Shown here: piece by piece, positions 9,240-16,658 of the stretch
Position numbering within the stretch: position 1 is the stretch's first letter
Layout: each line of letters opens with the position of its first letter
Origin: Evernia prunastri
Taxonomy: Eukaryota > Ascomycota > Lecanoromycetes > Lecanorales > Parmeliaceae
DNA length: 16,658 nucleotides
NCBI GenBank assembly: GCA_003184365.1
Contig: NKYR01000235.1
Location: 8,789-25,446 of the forward strand
Direction of reading: 5' to 3'
The notes under the pieces: generated by a model
Databases searched by the model: none
The model's input: the letters and a program-made list of their open reading frames with translations, nothing else
What the model was told of the DNA's origin: nothing
Made by a program: the position numbers and the translations under genes

Positions 9240-9658
9240 TCACTTCAAAATACCACGAGTCCACCGAGTGGGAACGGCAAGCATCGCGTTGGATACGGTG
9301 GATGACACGGTGTTCGAGAGCCGCATGGCGGTCTGGAACGCATCGTAGTATGCCTTTGGAAGCCTAGCATCCGAGATTTGCTCGGACGTGAGCTCAACCG
9401 GAACTCGATATGACCAGTCGACCTGGCAGCGAAGGTACCATGCTCAGCGCCCCATGACGTCTTCGGTCACCTCCATCGGAGCCCTTAGTGGTGTTGCACA
9501 CCAAGGCACAGCCCTGTGAATGCCTGAACCGGGAATGCACGCCATCCAACCTTCCAGCGGCAGAATCCGTGTTACCGGCAATGCACGACAGCTGGAGCGG
9601 GCTGTGCTGGTAAACCAGTTTCCGCACGCCATCATCGCCGCAGATGTGCCTCTTTGCA
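9240..9658 (-). pseudogene. possible degraded coding remnant
   Basis: On the minus strand one frame runs from just past the end of the DUF7924-like gene down to a TGA at 9240-9242, broken once by a TGA at 9444-9446. Its last part, V-D-W-S-Y-R-V-P-V-E-L-T-S-E-Q and then Y-Y-D-A-F-Q-T-A-M-R-L, looks protein-like with balanced codon use. I do not recognise it. The internal TGA sits where CGA would fit, a single C-to-T change. It could be an old 3' extension of the neighbouring gene now out of frame, or a remnant of a separate gene. Confidence 0.25.
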
Positions 9659-11236
9659 CTAGAGCCTGGGTTCTCTATAGATGACTTGTGAGGCTTCAGG
9701 TCTCCTGCTAGGCCTCTTCTTGACTTGAGACGCTTTCATGGATTGTCGATTCGGGGAGACTTTGGGTGGAAGATTCGATTGGGCTTTGACCGGAGTTCTG
9801 TGACTGGAGCTAGTAAACGTACCAACGTCCAGGGCAAGCTCGTCAGTTGACGTCTCAGATTCTGGGTGAGTGGTCTCGTTCGATGACAATGATACAAAGC
9901 TCTGCGTGGATGAAACCAAATCTGAATGTTCCGCATCTGGCACCTTGCCGTTTGCCGCAATCATAAGCTCTTCCCGTTTCTCTTTCGCCCAGTCCCTAGC
10001 ATTCCTTAAAGCGCTAGCTCCTTGTCGGAAGGTATCTGGGTTTCCGGTCATATCCCAGCCATTCAGTTGGGTCATTCGGTATTCAATTGGGATGTCGGGA
10101 CTCATAGAAGGAGTTAGGTGTGTCGAGTATAACTTTAGGGCTCCTGTGCCACCATGATAAGTCGACGTGATCGTATACGCATTGTTGTCGTAAGCCGTCT
10201 CTGGGTCAACGTATGACCGAAGCTCATGTATCCCACGGGCACCTAAAGCACCGTCATATAAAGCTTGTCGCTTGCACACGGCAGTATTCCCATTGGGTCC
10301 TTTTCCCTCCGTGAAGAAGTTGGGCAAGCACGGTGCAGCGGTGTTCGTCGACGGCACGATGTAAGGCCCTAGCACTTCCCGGATCTGCTTATTGAGATCC
10401 GCCGGACGGCTCCCATCGTAGCAGTCTGGCTTGGCCTTGGTGATAGAGCCATCGGTCAGGTGTTTGAGGTTTCCGAAGAGAAGGTTCTCCTGCGATGGAA
10501 TATCGGGTGTGCCTGCAATGATTGGGAATGCCTTGCTCATCACAGTGTTTTCAGTTAAAGCCTGCATGTTTGTATTTTCAAACTTCCGAAACGCTTCACG
10601 AGGAAAGCGTGATGGCGAAAGAGAAGGCCGTGGCTGCGCTAGCCTCTCATTTATTTCCTCCCAGTTGTCTGGATATACGGAGCCATCGTCATCATCATAG
10701 TCGTATCCATGAGGATAAATGCCATGATCAATGAGATGCTGCTCGAAGGCGGGGTCATATGCAGAGGATTTCTTCGTCTTCGAGGAAATATCCGATTCTC
10801 TTCCAGTCTTGGCTCGTTTCCTAGAACCCGATTGACTTGACGACATGGTTTGATTGGAAGGAACGGCGGTTTCGGGTTCTGGACACTGGCATACAGTCAG
10901 AAGGCAATTTCAAAAGGGTTGGATGGAACTTACAGCTCTCAGGTTCCCAAGGCTTGGTCCACCGTGTCTTGCGAAGCGCTTGAGCTGTGCAAGGTCAATG
11001 TCTTCCTTGCCAGTCCGATCAGGCGGTAAAGAAGCAGCAGGCCACTCTGTTCTTCGATCAAACTCTCGAAGAGTGCGAGGAGTAAGCCACTGCCGTGACA
11101 AATTATCCCAAAACCAGTTGGGTGTCCTGTGTCGTTGCTGCTTCTCGAGCTTTCGCCGTTTAGCGACGGGCGGTGGTGAAGATTCAGTCGTAGACTCTAC
11201 TTCAACATACAGCTGTCGCTTTCGACTGCCGAGCAT
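9659..11236 (-). CDS. DUF7924-like fungal protein, 509 aa
   Basis: Two exons: 11236-10934 and 10885-9659. The 48-nt phase-0 intron has a GTAAGT donor, a CTGAC branch and a GCCAG acceptor. The start is the ATG at 11236; no in-frame ATG lies further upstream. Residues 1-101 include a Myc-type nuclear signal P-V-A-K-R-R-K-L (about 23-30), W-F-W-D-N-L-S-R-Q-W-L-T (about 41-52) and L-K-R-F-A-R-H-G-G-P. Exon 2 carries a Ser/Lys-rich linker, F-E-Q-H-L-I-D-H-G-I-Y-P (148-159), P-N-F-F-T-E-G-K-G-P (289-298), a helix R-Q-A-L-Y-D-G-A-L-G-A-R-G, Y-D-N-N-A-Y-T-I-T-S and F-R-Q-G-A-S-A-L-R-N-A-R-D-W-A-K. The last ~95 residues are low-complexity and basic. This pattern matches a widespread fungal orphan family that I recall as DUF7924; the name is from memory. 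E294-x-K296 after a hydrophobic strand resembles a PD-(D/E)XK nuclease core, which is inference only. It is likely nuclear. Confidence 0.8.
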
Positions 11237-11537
11237 TGGAGATTTCTCTAAAGACAATGAATCTCAGACTTATGACACGTCTTTTTCCAGTGGATGATGG
11301 ACAATCAAGAACGAGATGCAAATAGCGCGCGTCTCCGACAACCACGCTAGCGTATGAGTCATTTCGGATTGCGGGGTTGATAGCCAATCAACGGAATGGC
11401 TGCTGCCTGGAAAACGTTAAATATATATATGCGCGGATAAGCACCCACCTTTTGATTGCTCGTCCCATCGAAATGATAGTGTGAGCACCCTGTGCACTGC
11501 AGCTTCAAGCCTGCACCCACGTCTACCGGATTCACAA
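11237..11537. promoter_or_regulatory. shared divergent promoter region
   Basis: A 301-bp gap separates the two start codons, which face away from each other. It contains an AT box, TATATATATAT-like, at 11421-11430. This is about 108 bp before the kinase ATG and 185 bp before the ATG of the minus-strand gene, so it may serve either or both. A short open minus-strand frame here (11202-11387) is not convincing. Co-regulation of the pair is inferred from geometry only. Confidence 0.45.
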
Positions 11538-12677
11538 ATGGGGAACTTGGTGAGTAGGTTGTGCTCTTCGATCTTGCCTCTCACCTATCCCTGACAAGAC
11601 ATTGCCACGATGTACTGACACCTCATCAGGATTTATGTATCGCCAGTAAATATCGGCTGCAAAGGAGGATCGGTGGGGGCAGCTTCGGCGCTGTGTACAT
11701 GGGTAACAGCGGATAGCCCAAGCCACTTCTTGAGGCTCATCACACGCCAGGAACCAACATCGATACCGGTGAAGACGTCGCTATCAAACTCGAACACGTA
11801 TCCATCGATCCCTCCTTACTGGAAGGCGAAGCTGATACCTATCGATCCCTTTCTGACGGTGTCGGTATTCCACGAGTCCACGCTTATGAGACGGAATGCG
11901 AATATAACGCGATGGTGTTTGATCTTCTGGGGCCGAGTCTGGAAGACCTTTTCAACTTCTGCCGTCGCAAGTTCTCTCTCAAAACCGTGTTGATCCTCGC
12001 CGACCAGCTCATTCGTCGTCTGGAATATATGCATTCCAAGCGTGTCATCCATCGAGACATCAAACCCGAGAACTTCTTGATGGGTGTGGGGAAGCAAGGG
12101 AATCGGGTTTATGTGACGGATTTGGGCCTCGCCACGGAACGCCTTACTGCTCAGGTCAACACCGGTCGTGCCCGGAATCCACGTTTAATTGGCACGGCAC
12201 GTTTTGCCAGCATCAATGGTCATTTAGGTGTTGGTAAGTGTGATATCCTCGGTTCTTGCTGCGCGAAGACTAACGCCCAGTCAAGTGCAACACTGCTGCG
12301 ATGATTTGGAATCCCTCGGGTACATGCTTCTCTACTTCCTCCGGGGCTCTCTCCCATGGCAAGGTCTCATGGCCACAGATCAGACGCAAAAGGAAGAACT
12401 TATCTTGGAGGAAAAGAGAAGGATCAATACAGAGGATCTGTGCGAGGATCTCCCTCAGGAATTTGCGGTTTATTTCGACTACATCCGTTCTCTTGATTTT
12501 GACGAGAAACCGAAATATTCCTATCTACGCAAAATCTTCCGTGATCTCTTCGTGCGCGAGGGCTTCGATTATGATCATGTGTATGATTGGACCATCCTCG
12601 AATATCTAAGATGGAAGGAACTGCAAGGCGAGATGCCTTGCCGAAGGGAGGTTCAGAAGGGAGCTTATCGGGGTTGA
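11538..12677 (+). CDS. casein kinase 1-like protein kinase, diverged
   Basis: Exons 11538-11549, 11630-11702, 11751-12233 and 12286-12677 give 319 residues. This is a Ser/Thr kinase of the CK1 (Hrr25/Cki1) family. Residues seen: Gly loop I-G-G-G-S-F-G (18-24), V-A-I-K with K41, E55 as helix-C Glu, L-L-G-P-S-L-E-D-L-F-N (87-97), H-R-D-I-K-P-E-N (129-136, D131 catalytic), D-L-G (152-154, usually DFG), G-T-A-R-F-A-S (176-182), D-D-L-E-S-L-G-Y (195-202), G-S-L-P-W-Q-G-L and a V-Y-D-W end. The start M-G-N-L-D-L aligns with the usual M-T-T-M-D-L, which supports the 4-codon first exon. The activation segment 157-175 is unlike other CK1s, the invariant R-R before D-D is C-C, and the usual long C-tail is absent. 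Intron 2 removes an in-frame TAG. The catalytic core looks complete, but reduced activity or early decay is possible. Confidence 0.85.
12234..12285 (+). other. kinase intron 3 with AAG acceptor
   Basis: The donor is GTAAGT at 12234 and the branch sequence is CTAAC at 12269-12273. The first AG (CCCAG at 12276-12280) would shift the frame and destroy the C-lobe. The AAG ending at 12285 keeps it and leaves exactly the family spacing before the D-D-L-E-S motif, so it is chosen as the acceptor. Confidence 0.65.
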
Positions 12678-12903
12678 CAAAGCAATAACTATAAGCTGAC
12701 GGCAGATCGGTTTGGGTACAAAGAGAAAACGTGCTTGGCCTAGCGCTCTTCCACCGCTGGTTACTTACTAGGCAAATACTGGCGCTCTACTGCTTCAGCC
12801 TACGGCGACCTTCACTATCTCTACCCAGGCGTCCACGCAAACGACATGGCCGCCCATTTCCACTCTTCGACGCCGGTAAACCTTCACCTAGCAATCAGAA
12901 CTA
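12678..12903. other. intergenic, no recognised gene
   Basis: This stretch lies between the kinase stop and the stop codon of the first MADS-like copy on the other strand. Short + strand frames are open here but lack family motifs. It probably holds the 3' ends of the two convergent transcription units; I see no clear polyadenylation signal. Confidence 0.4.
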
Positions 12904-13110
12904 CTATATCGGGTTCATACGTACGATTTCTGTCATGCTGGGAGGCCACAGTTCGTGATCAGTCGATCGATAAGTATAATACCTTCCATTTCTGCGGATG
13001 ATCAATGCAACGTCCGCGTGACATAATCGCGCGAGCTGATCCGCCTTTTTTATTATGTTCGGTTTCCTTCTGGTGAACTGCTGCGTTTTTGCCTTTGCTG
13101 CCTAAGGCAT
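12904..13110 (-). pseudogene. small MADS-box-like gene, copy 1
   Basis: In the minus-strand frame from the ATG at 13110 to the TAG at 12904-12906, 69 codons read as a compact MADS/SRF-like domain: T-R-R-K-P-N-I-I-K-K-A-D-Q-L then L-C-H-A-D-V-A-L-I-I, N-G-R-Y-Y-T-Y-R-S-T-D and W-P-P-S-M-T-E-I. This matches the canonical core (K-R-K-x-G-L-x-K-K-A-x-E-L-x-x-L-C-x-x-x-V-x-L-I-I-F-x-x-x-G-K-x-Y). Such short MADS-like orphans are, to my knowledge, common in ascomycetes. Codon 3 is TAG, so the gene is broken unless CCTTAG is used as a splice acceptor for an upstream exon that I could not find. The overlapping 152-codon minus-strand frame (12959-13417) is a shadow in another phase. Confidence 0.6.
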
Positions 13111-13840
13111 TTTCTACCTTTCCTGTTAATTTGACGACAACGTCCTTAGCAGAGAATGGGTGGGGAAATGTGTTAGGGACGAGCATTAGTATATCTCTGA
13201 ACTTCCTGCTCCACTTCTGGATCCCCTTTATCTCGTCTTCCTCGCACTTTTGTGTTTCATTTTTGGACCGTCCCTCCAGCTCCATTTTTGGAAGACCCGC
13301 AAAGCTCCAATTTTGGCACTGGAGTGGGGACGTCCTCAGCGATCCTCTTTTGAAGTGATTGCGCGTTACCCCGGGCATCACGCTCCGGCGCCGTGCCCCA
13401 GCGCCATCCCCACACATGCTCCCTTCGCTCTGCAGTTCTCATCTCATCATTGTTATTGAGTCACGTATGGTCATGCGCATTTCACATCTGCATTTCCTCT
13501 TTTATCAATTAATATGCACTCTAAACATCTTCTATACTGATATCTGCATACGTTCTTAATAACTATCGCAAAGATACCTTGTAGACAGTGATACAGACTA
13601 TCTTGTAATTCGAGAAAAAAGCGTGATACATCTCTTGTGCGATTGTGTTTCTTCAACTTGGCTATACATCGCAGCACAAAATTACGCAACGCTATGAATT
13701 CTGCGAAGACTCGAACCCTATCATTTTCAACGTTGCGGTCAACGACTGCTTCAACTTTTGCCGACTTTCAAAATTATGCTTGTCAAAATCTCGAGGAAGC
13801 AGATTCACTGACAAAGGATACGATTCTTTCTATAGTCGAG
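13111..13840. other. no convincing gene between MADS-like copies
   Basis: Overlapping short frames occur on both strands, and none shows a known motif or good start context. Two imperfect copies of an agctccattttt/ttggaaga-like stretch occur near 13278-13315. The + strand frame at 13637-13849 is open for 70 codons but is not recognised. Confidence 0.35.
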
Positions 13841-14065
13841 TCAGCTTAAGATAAATGAATTTATTAGATTCGTACACACAATCTCTGTGATCGTAGAAGG
13901 CCATTGATCGTGATCGATCGATCGATACATGTAGTATCTATCGTTCTTGCGGATAATTAGAGCAAGTTCTGCGTGACACAATCGTGTCAGCTGATCTGTC
14001 TTTTTCACAAGATTCGATTTTCTTCTGGTGAACTGTTACGTCTTCGCTTTTGCCGCGTCAGACAT
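13841..14065 (-). pseudogene. small MADS-box-like gene, copy 2
   Basis: A diverged paralogue of the copy at 12904-13110, in the same orientation. From the ATG at 14065 it reads M-S-D-A-A-K-A-K-T, then TAA where copy 1 has CAG. It continues Q-F-T-R-R-K-S-N-L-V-K-K, L-T-R-L-C-H-A-E-L-A-L-I-I-R-K-N, R-Y-Y-M-Y-R-S-I-D-H and W-P-S-T-I-T-E-I-V to a TGA at 13841-13843 (75 codons). The premature stop at codon 10 fits CAG/CAA to TAA, and many other differences from copy 1 are C/T or G/A transitions. RIP of a duplicated gene is the likely cause of the break. Its start supports the ATG chosen for copy 1. Confidence 0.6.
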
Positions 14066-14922
14066 ATTATGAAATTTCTGACCTCAAATACAGGTGTAAT
14101 AAAATCTGTTAGTTGAGAAGGCAATTGAATGAAAACGACCTTCCCTCCAATTGAGCGGAATTCGTGAGTATATGTTGTATTGTCAATTTGAGCATCCTGC
14201 TTCCATAAGATCTATCCGCCCATTCTGGGGACCCCCCCCAACAAAAACCTAATTATAGATCCCCCGCGCTTCCCGCCCCCTAAAAAAACCGTAATAATAG
14301 GCCTAGAAACGTTCTCTAGAACGTCCCACAGGTAGGATACAAAGAGCAACAAGAAATGTGCACCGGGTAAATGACATAGACACGACTCAGCTCTGCTCTA
14401 TTCGAAAATTCTATAGACCCCAAGCAGAAACCTAGCAACAAGCAAAGTCCATTTTTGATAATATATTCAGGAGAGTGTAGGTCCTAGGAGATCTAGCTTG
14501 GGAGAGCCAGTCTATATTTTTCAGGAAAGCGGGAACAGAACCTCAAAAAACGGAGTTGCTGGGTCCACTACTTATACGAATCTTGGGAGACTTCCCGGAA
14601 AGTCTCCTAGGATTTTCAGCATTTTGAATGGAATGTCCTCTAATTGCTGAGTGCGATTGTGTCAAAACCCTCAATCCTGGGAGAGGCTTTCTAGGAACAT
14701 TCCCCTAGGTCTAAAACCAAGGTGTACTCTGCTTGGTTTCACGTTTGAGAATTGCTTGAGAGCAACTGCTTGGGAATATCAATGATACGATAGCATTAGC
14801 TTCAGCGTAGACAAATTTAAGTATTCTAACCGGCCACGAATAGTTTATTCTTCAACGACGCATAATCTTATAAATAGTCAGTGAATCGCCAGAGCTGCAA
14901 TGAGCCATAAGAGTATTGTATC
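14066..14922. other. noncoding stretch with small hairpins
   Basis: No open frame of interest and no RNA gene is seen. It contains a C8 run (14232-14239), a near-perfect palindrome acgttct-ct-agaacgt (14309-14324), and a hairpin ggagactt...aagtctcc (14586-14593 and 14600-14607). Variants of cctaggag/tcctagga recur between 14480 and 14710. These may be remnants of a degenerate repeat like those further right. Confidence 0.4.
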
Positions 14923-15138
14923 GCTGATGGTGTAAACCACTGCCCGTGGTGTGAGCCATTTTTGGTGTACCCCATTACTCATGGGGTGACCACTTTTGAT
15001 GCACACCACGGCTGATAGGGTGGACCATGCCTGATGGGGTGGCTCACTTTTGGTGTACGCCATCACTCATGGGGCGAACCACGTCTGGTGGGATGAACCA
15101 CTTTTGGTGTGCGCCACCGCTGGTGGGGTACACCACAT
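14923..15138. repeat. minisatellite, 54-bp higher-order unit
   Basis: A 19-bp unit of the form nnctgatggggtgaaccac alternates with a 35-bp version that adds ttttggtgtacgccac, giving a 54-bp higher-order period with about four degenerate copies. Landmarks are the ttttggtgtacnccat boxes near 14958, 15047 and 15102. The period is a multiple of three, so a minus-strand frame (14878-15066) stays open with a repeating peptide. It has no other sign of being a gene. Confidence 0.75.
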
Positions 15139-15269
15139 AAGTTCACATCTCCCGAAGATCCTTCTGGTAAACCCGATTTCTTGCTGTTGCAATACCTCCA
15201 GTAACAATGACCATTAAGACATATTCATAATCCTTGAAAGAGTATGGATATAGAAGGCCGGTGAGAGGT
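15139..15269. other. spacer between minisatellites
   Basis: Unique-looking sequence between the two tandem repeat fields, without a gene or clear repeat unit. Confidence 0.35.
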
Positions 15270-16080
15270 TTAGGAACCTTTATGGCGCAGGGATCTTTGA
15301 GTATCTTTTGAAATTACAGACTTGAGAGAATTTTGAGGGAGGAACTTGAACAAAGCAGGAACTTTGATGGAAATAAAGTCTCTATAATGAGAATTCTGAG
15401 GCTACGAGGATTGTGTGTGCTTTGGAAATATAGGAACTCTAAAAGTATAGAGATTCTAAAAGTCTAGGGATTTTTATGTCATAGAAGATTTTATATCGCA
15501 GAGATTTTGAAAGTGTAAAGATCTAAAAGGTGTAGGGACTTTTATGTCGTAGGAGATATTATACCGTAGGGATTCTAAATGTGTAGTTAGGGTCTCAAAA
15601 AGTGTGCAACTTCTAAATTCATATAACTTCCGAGCTTGTAAGTTGATTGAAAGTCGTAGGATAGAGAAATGGTAGGGGTAGAGGAAAGTCGTAAGGTAGA
15701 GGAAATCGTAGGGTAGAGAAACCCTTGGGGTGATTAGAAGTCGTAGGGTAGCGGGAAACCGCAGGCAGGAACTTTTATGCCGTAGGGACTTTTATGTCGC
15801 AGGGACTTTATTGCCGTAAGGGATTTTATGTCGCAGGGACTTTATTGCCGTAGGGGATTTTACGCCGCAGGGACTTTTATGTCGCACGGTTATTGGAAGT
15901 CGTAGGGTAGCGGGAAACCGTAGGGCGGTGGGAAATTGTGGGGTAGAGAAATCTCTAGGGTGATTGGAAGCCGTAGAGTAGAGGGAAATCGCAGGATAGA
16001 GAAACCCCTATGGTGATTGAAAGTTATAGGGTATAGGGAAACCGTAGGGTAGAAAGATTCCTACGGTAATTAGAGGGAAA
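15270..16080. repeat. degenerate G-rich minisatellite field
   Basis: The left part (15270-15640) holds loosely related units built on gggattct(a)aaagtgtag and gggacttttatgtcgtag. From about 15640 to 16075 a 52-53-bp unit of the form ggtgattggaagtcgtaggg plus tagcgggaaaccgtaggg plus tagagaaacccctag recurs at about 15738, 15889, 15959, 16012 and, truncated, 16065. It is interrupted at 15765-15883 by a regular 17-bp array. No coding frame is sustained. Confidence 0.75.
15765..15883. repeat. seven exact-period 17-bp tandem units
   Basis: There are seven consecutive 17-mers with no indels. Types gtagggacttttatgtc and gcagggactttattgcc alternate through most of the array, giving a 34-bp two-unit period. 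The array splits a 52-53-bp minisatellite unit between gggaaaccgcag and cggttattggaag, so it probably expanded later. Confidence 0.85.
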
Positions 16081-16258
16081 TTGTTCGGGATTAATCTTAG
16101 AGATTCTAGAAGGATCTATCGGACAGTCTTACGCAGGTTCTCACCTACCGTAAGCTATCCGAACGTCACAATGCTTGATGATGAGTCGTTTGACATCCGT
16201 TTCAACTGTTACGGACGTACCCTAGCTGTCAGGTACAAAGGGAGTGTTTATGGCTATG
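16081..16258. other. short flank, no supported gene
   Basis: A + strand frame is open to 16272 but only from a TTG codon, with no ATG and no recognised motif, so I do not call it. A hairpin ctatgtg-tcagg-cacatag (16254-16272) overlaps the left end of the candidate LTR. Confidence 0.3.
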
Positions 16259-16431
16259 TGTCAGGCACATAGAGTATTTATTGGTCATTGACACATTCTC
16301 ATTATCACATAGGCTAGCGGGGATTCTTCCTAGTATTTAAGCGCTCTTCTCCTGTGTACATATTCGCTCTTTATCTAGTTGTCTTATTCAATTTACCCCC
16401 ATTAGACTTGACTCTGGGCACGGTTCTGACA
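16259..16431 (+). repeat. candidate 173-bp LTR
   Basis: The segment begins TGTCAG and ends CTGACA, a perfect 6-base inverted end pair of the TG...CA type usual for gypsy LTRs. It contains a TATA-like tatttaag (16334-16341) followed by a pyrimidine-rich stretch (cgctcttctcctgtgtac), which would suit an LTR promoter. If it is a left LTR, the interior would start at 16432 (ctacaactagatc) and run out of the window. A second copy is not in view, so a solo LTR or chance match remains possible. Another TGTCAGG at 16227 offers an alternative left end. Confidence 0.35.
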
Positions 16432-16658
16432 CTACAACTAGATCATCCACCCTTCCGTTCGTACTGACAAGCGAACAGTAAAAGAAAATTGTCATCGGGA
16501 CCGTTGTGAAGACGTTTCGACGTCAGATCATTGGGCATCCGGGTGTGGCCTACCTACGGGCAAAACGAACCATTCGTGGCTAGGACTTGTTGACCACAAG
16601 GAAAACCCCTTACGAGGAGGTACTGCTGCATACGTGCAAGCACCGCAGCATTCGTGCA
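16432..16658. other. window edge, no gene recognised
   Basis: This could be the 5' interior of an LTR element if the candidate LTR is real. No ATG-initiated frame with recognisable Gag features is present yet. A short repeat pair, gctgcatacgtgca and gcagcattcgtgca, closes the window (about 16625-16658). Confidence 0.3.

Noticed and set aside
11202..11387. 61-codon minus-strand frame in the divergent promoter
   Set aside because: It overlaps the start of the DUF7924-like gene in another frame and has no family pattern.
12959..13417. 152-codon open frame on the minus strand
   Set aside because: It overlaps the MADS-like copy 1 in a different phase; the MADS frame gives a family match and this one does not, and copy 2 preserves the MADS frame.
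7549..16050. gtagggtagag occurs both in the 84-bp repeat and in the right-hand minisatellite
   Set aside because: The shared string is only 11 bases and the surrounding sequences are unrelated; probably coincidence favoured by the G-rich repeats.
14923..16080. CRISPR-like array
   Set aside because: The units are contiguous tandem repeats without unique spacers, and the window is eukaryotic.
15270..16080. Telomere or subtelomeric repeat, because of frequent tagggt strings
   Set aside because: The fungal telomere repeat TTAGGG does not occur as a tandem run; the periods are 17 and 52-53 bp.
16081..16272. 63-codon frame starting at TTG
   Set aside because: No ATG, no motif, and it runs into the candidate LTR.

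Overview
The window looks like accessory DNA from a filamentous ascomycete (Pezizomycotina). Four things point there: a 7.5-kb AT-rich block with the signature of repeat-induced point mutation (RIP); introns of 48-80 nt with GTRAGT-type donors and mostly CTRAC branch sites; a protein family I know only from fungi (DUF7924-like); and decayed Ty3/gypsy and LINE elements. I cannot name the species.

Layout. Bases 1-7538 are very AT-rich and hold RIP-damaged transposon relics, nearly all readable on the + strand. They are a gypsy Gag (1-774), a LINE RNase-H tail (775-1310) whose first ~385 bp escaped mutation, the start of a gypsy reverse transcriptase (about 1430-1744), a ~410-bp tandem duplication (2741-3581), and two long unidentified relics (3819-5230 and 5571-7557). 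In these relics nearly every in-frame stop is TAA or TAG, as expected if CAA and CAG glutamine codons were mutated. Composition changes abruptly at an 84-bp GC-rich hairpin repeat (7539-7622), which recurs exactly at 8302-8385. The two copies enclose 679 bp without a recognisable gene. A truncated chromodomain ORF follows.

Bases 9240-12677 are the genic core. A two-exon minus-strand gene (9659-11236) encodes a 509-aa DUF7924-like protein with a possible PD-(D/E)XK core. It is divergently paired, across a 301-bp AT-box promoter, with a four-exon plus-strand gene (11538-12677) for a 319-aa diverged casein kinase 1. Both structures rest on splices I derived by hand. Downstream lie two decayed copies of a small MADS-box-like gene (12904-13110 and 13841-14065, minus strand), each with one premature stop.

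The right third (14066-16258) has no convincing gene and is dominated by two minisatellites: a 54-bp higher-order repeat, and a 52/53-bp repeat interrupted by seven exact 17-bp periods. A possible LTR (16259-16431) closes the window. Three single N bases (1159, 8264, 8388) lie at or near composition or repeat boundaries and may be contig joins.

The best candidate for a coherent system is the divergent pair of putative nuclease and kinase genes. Its function is not established by the sequence.
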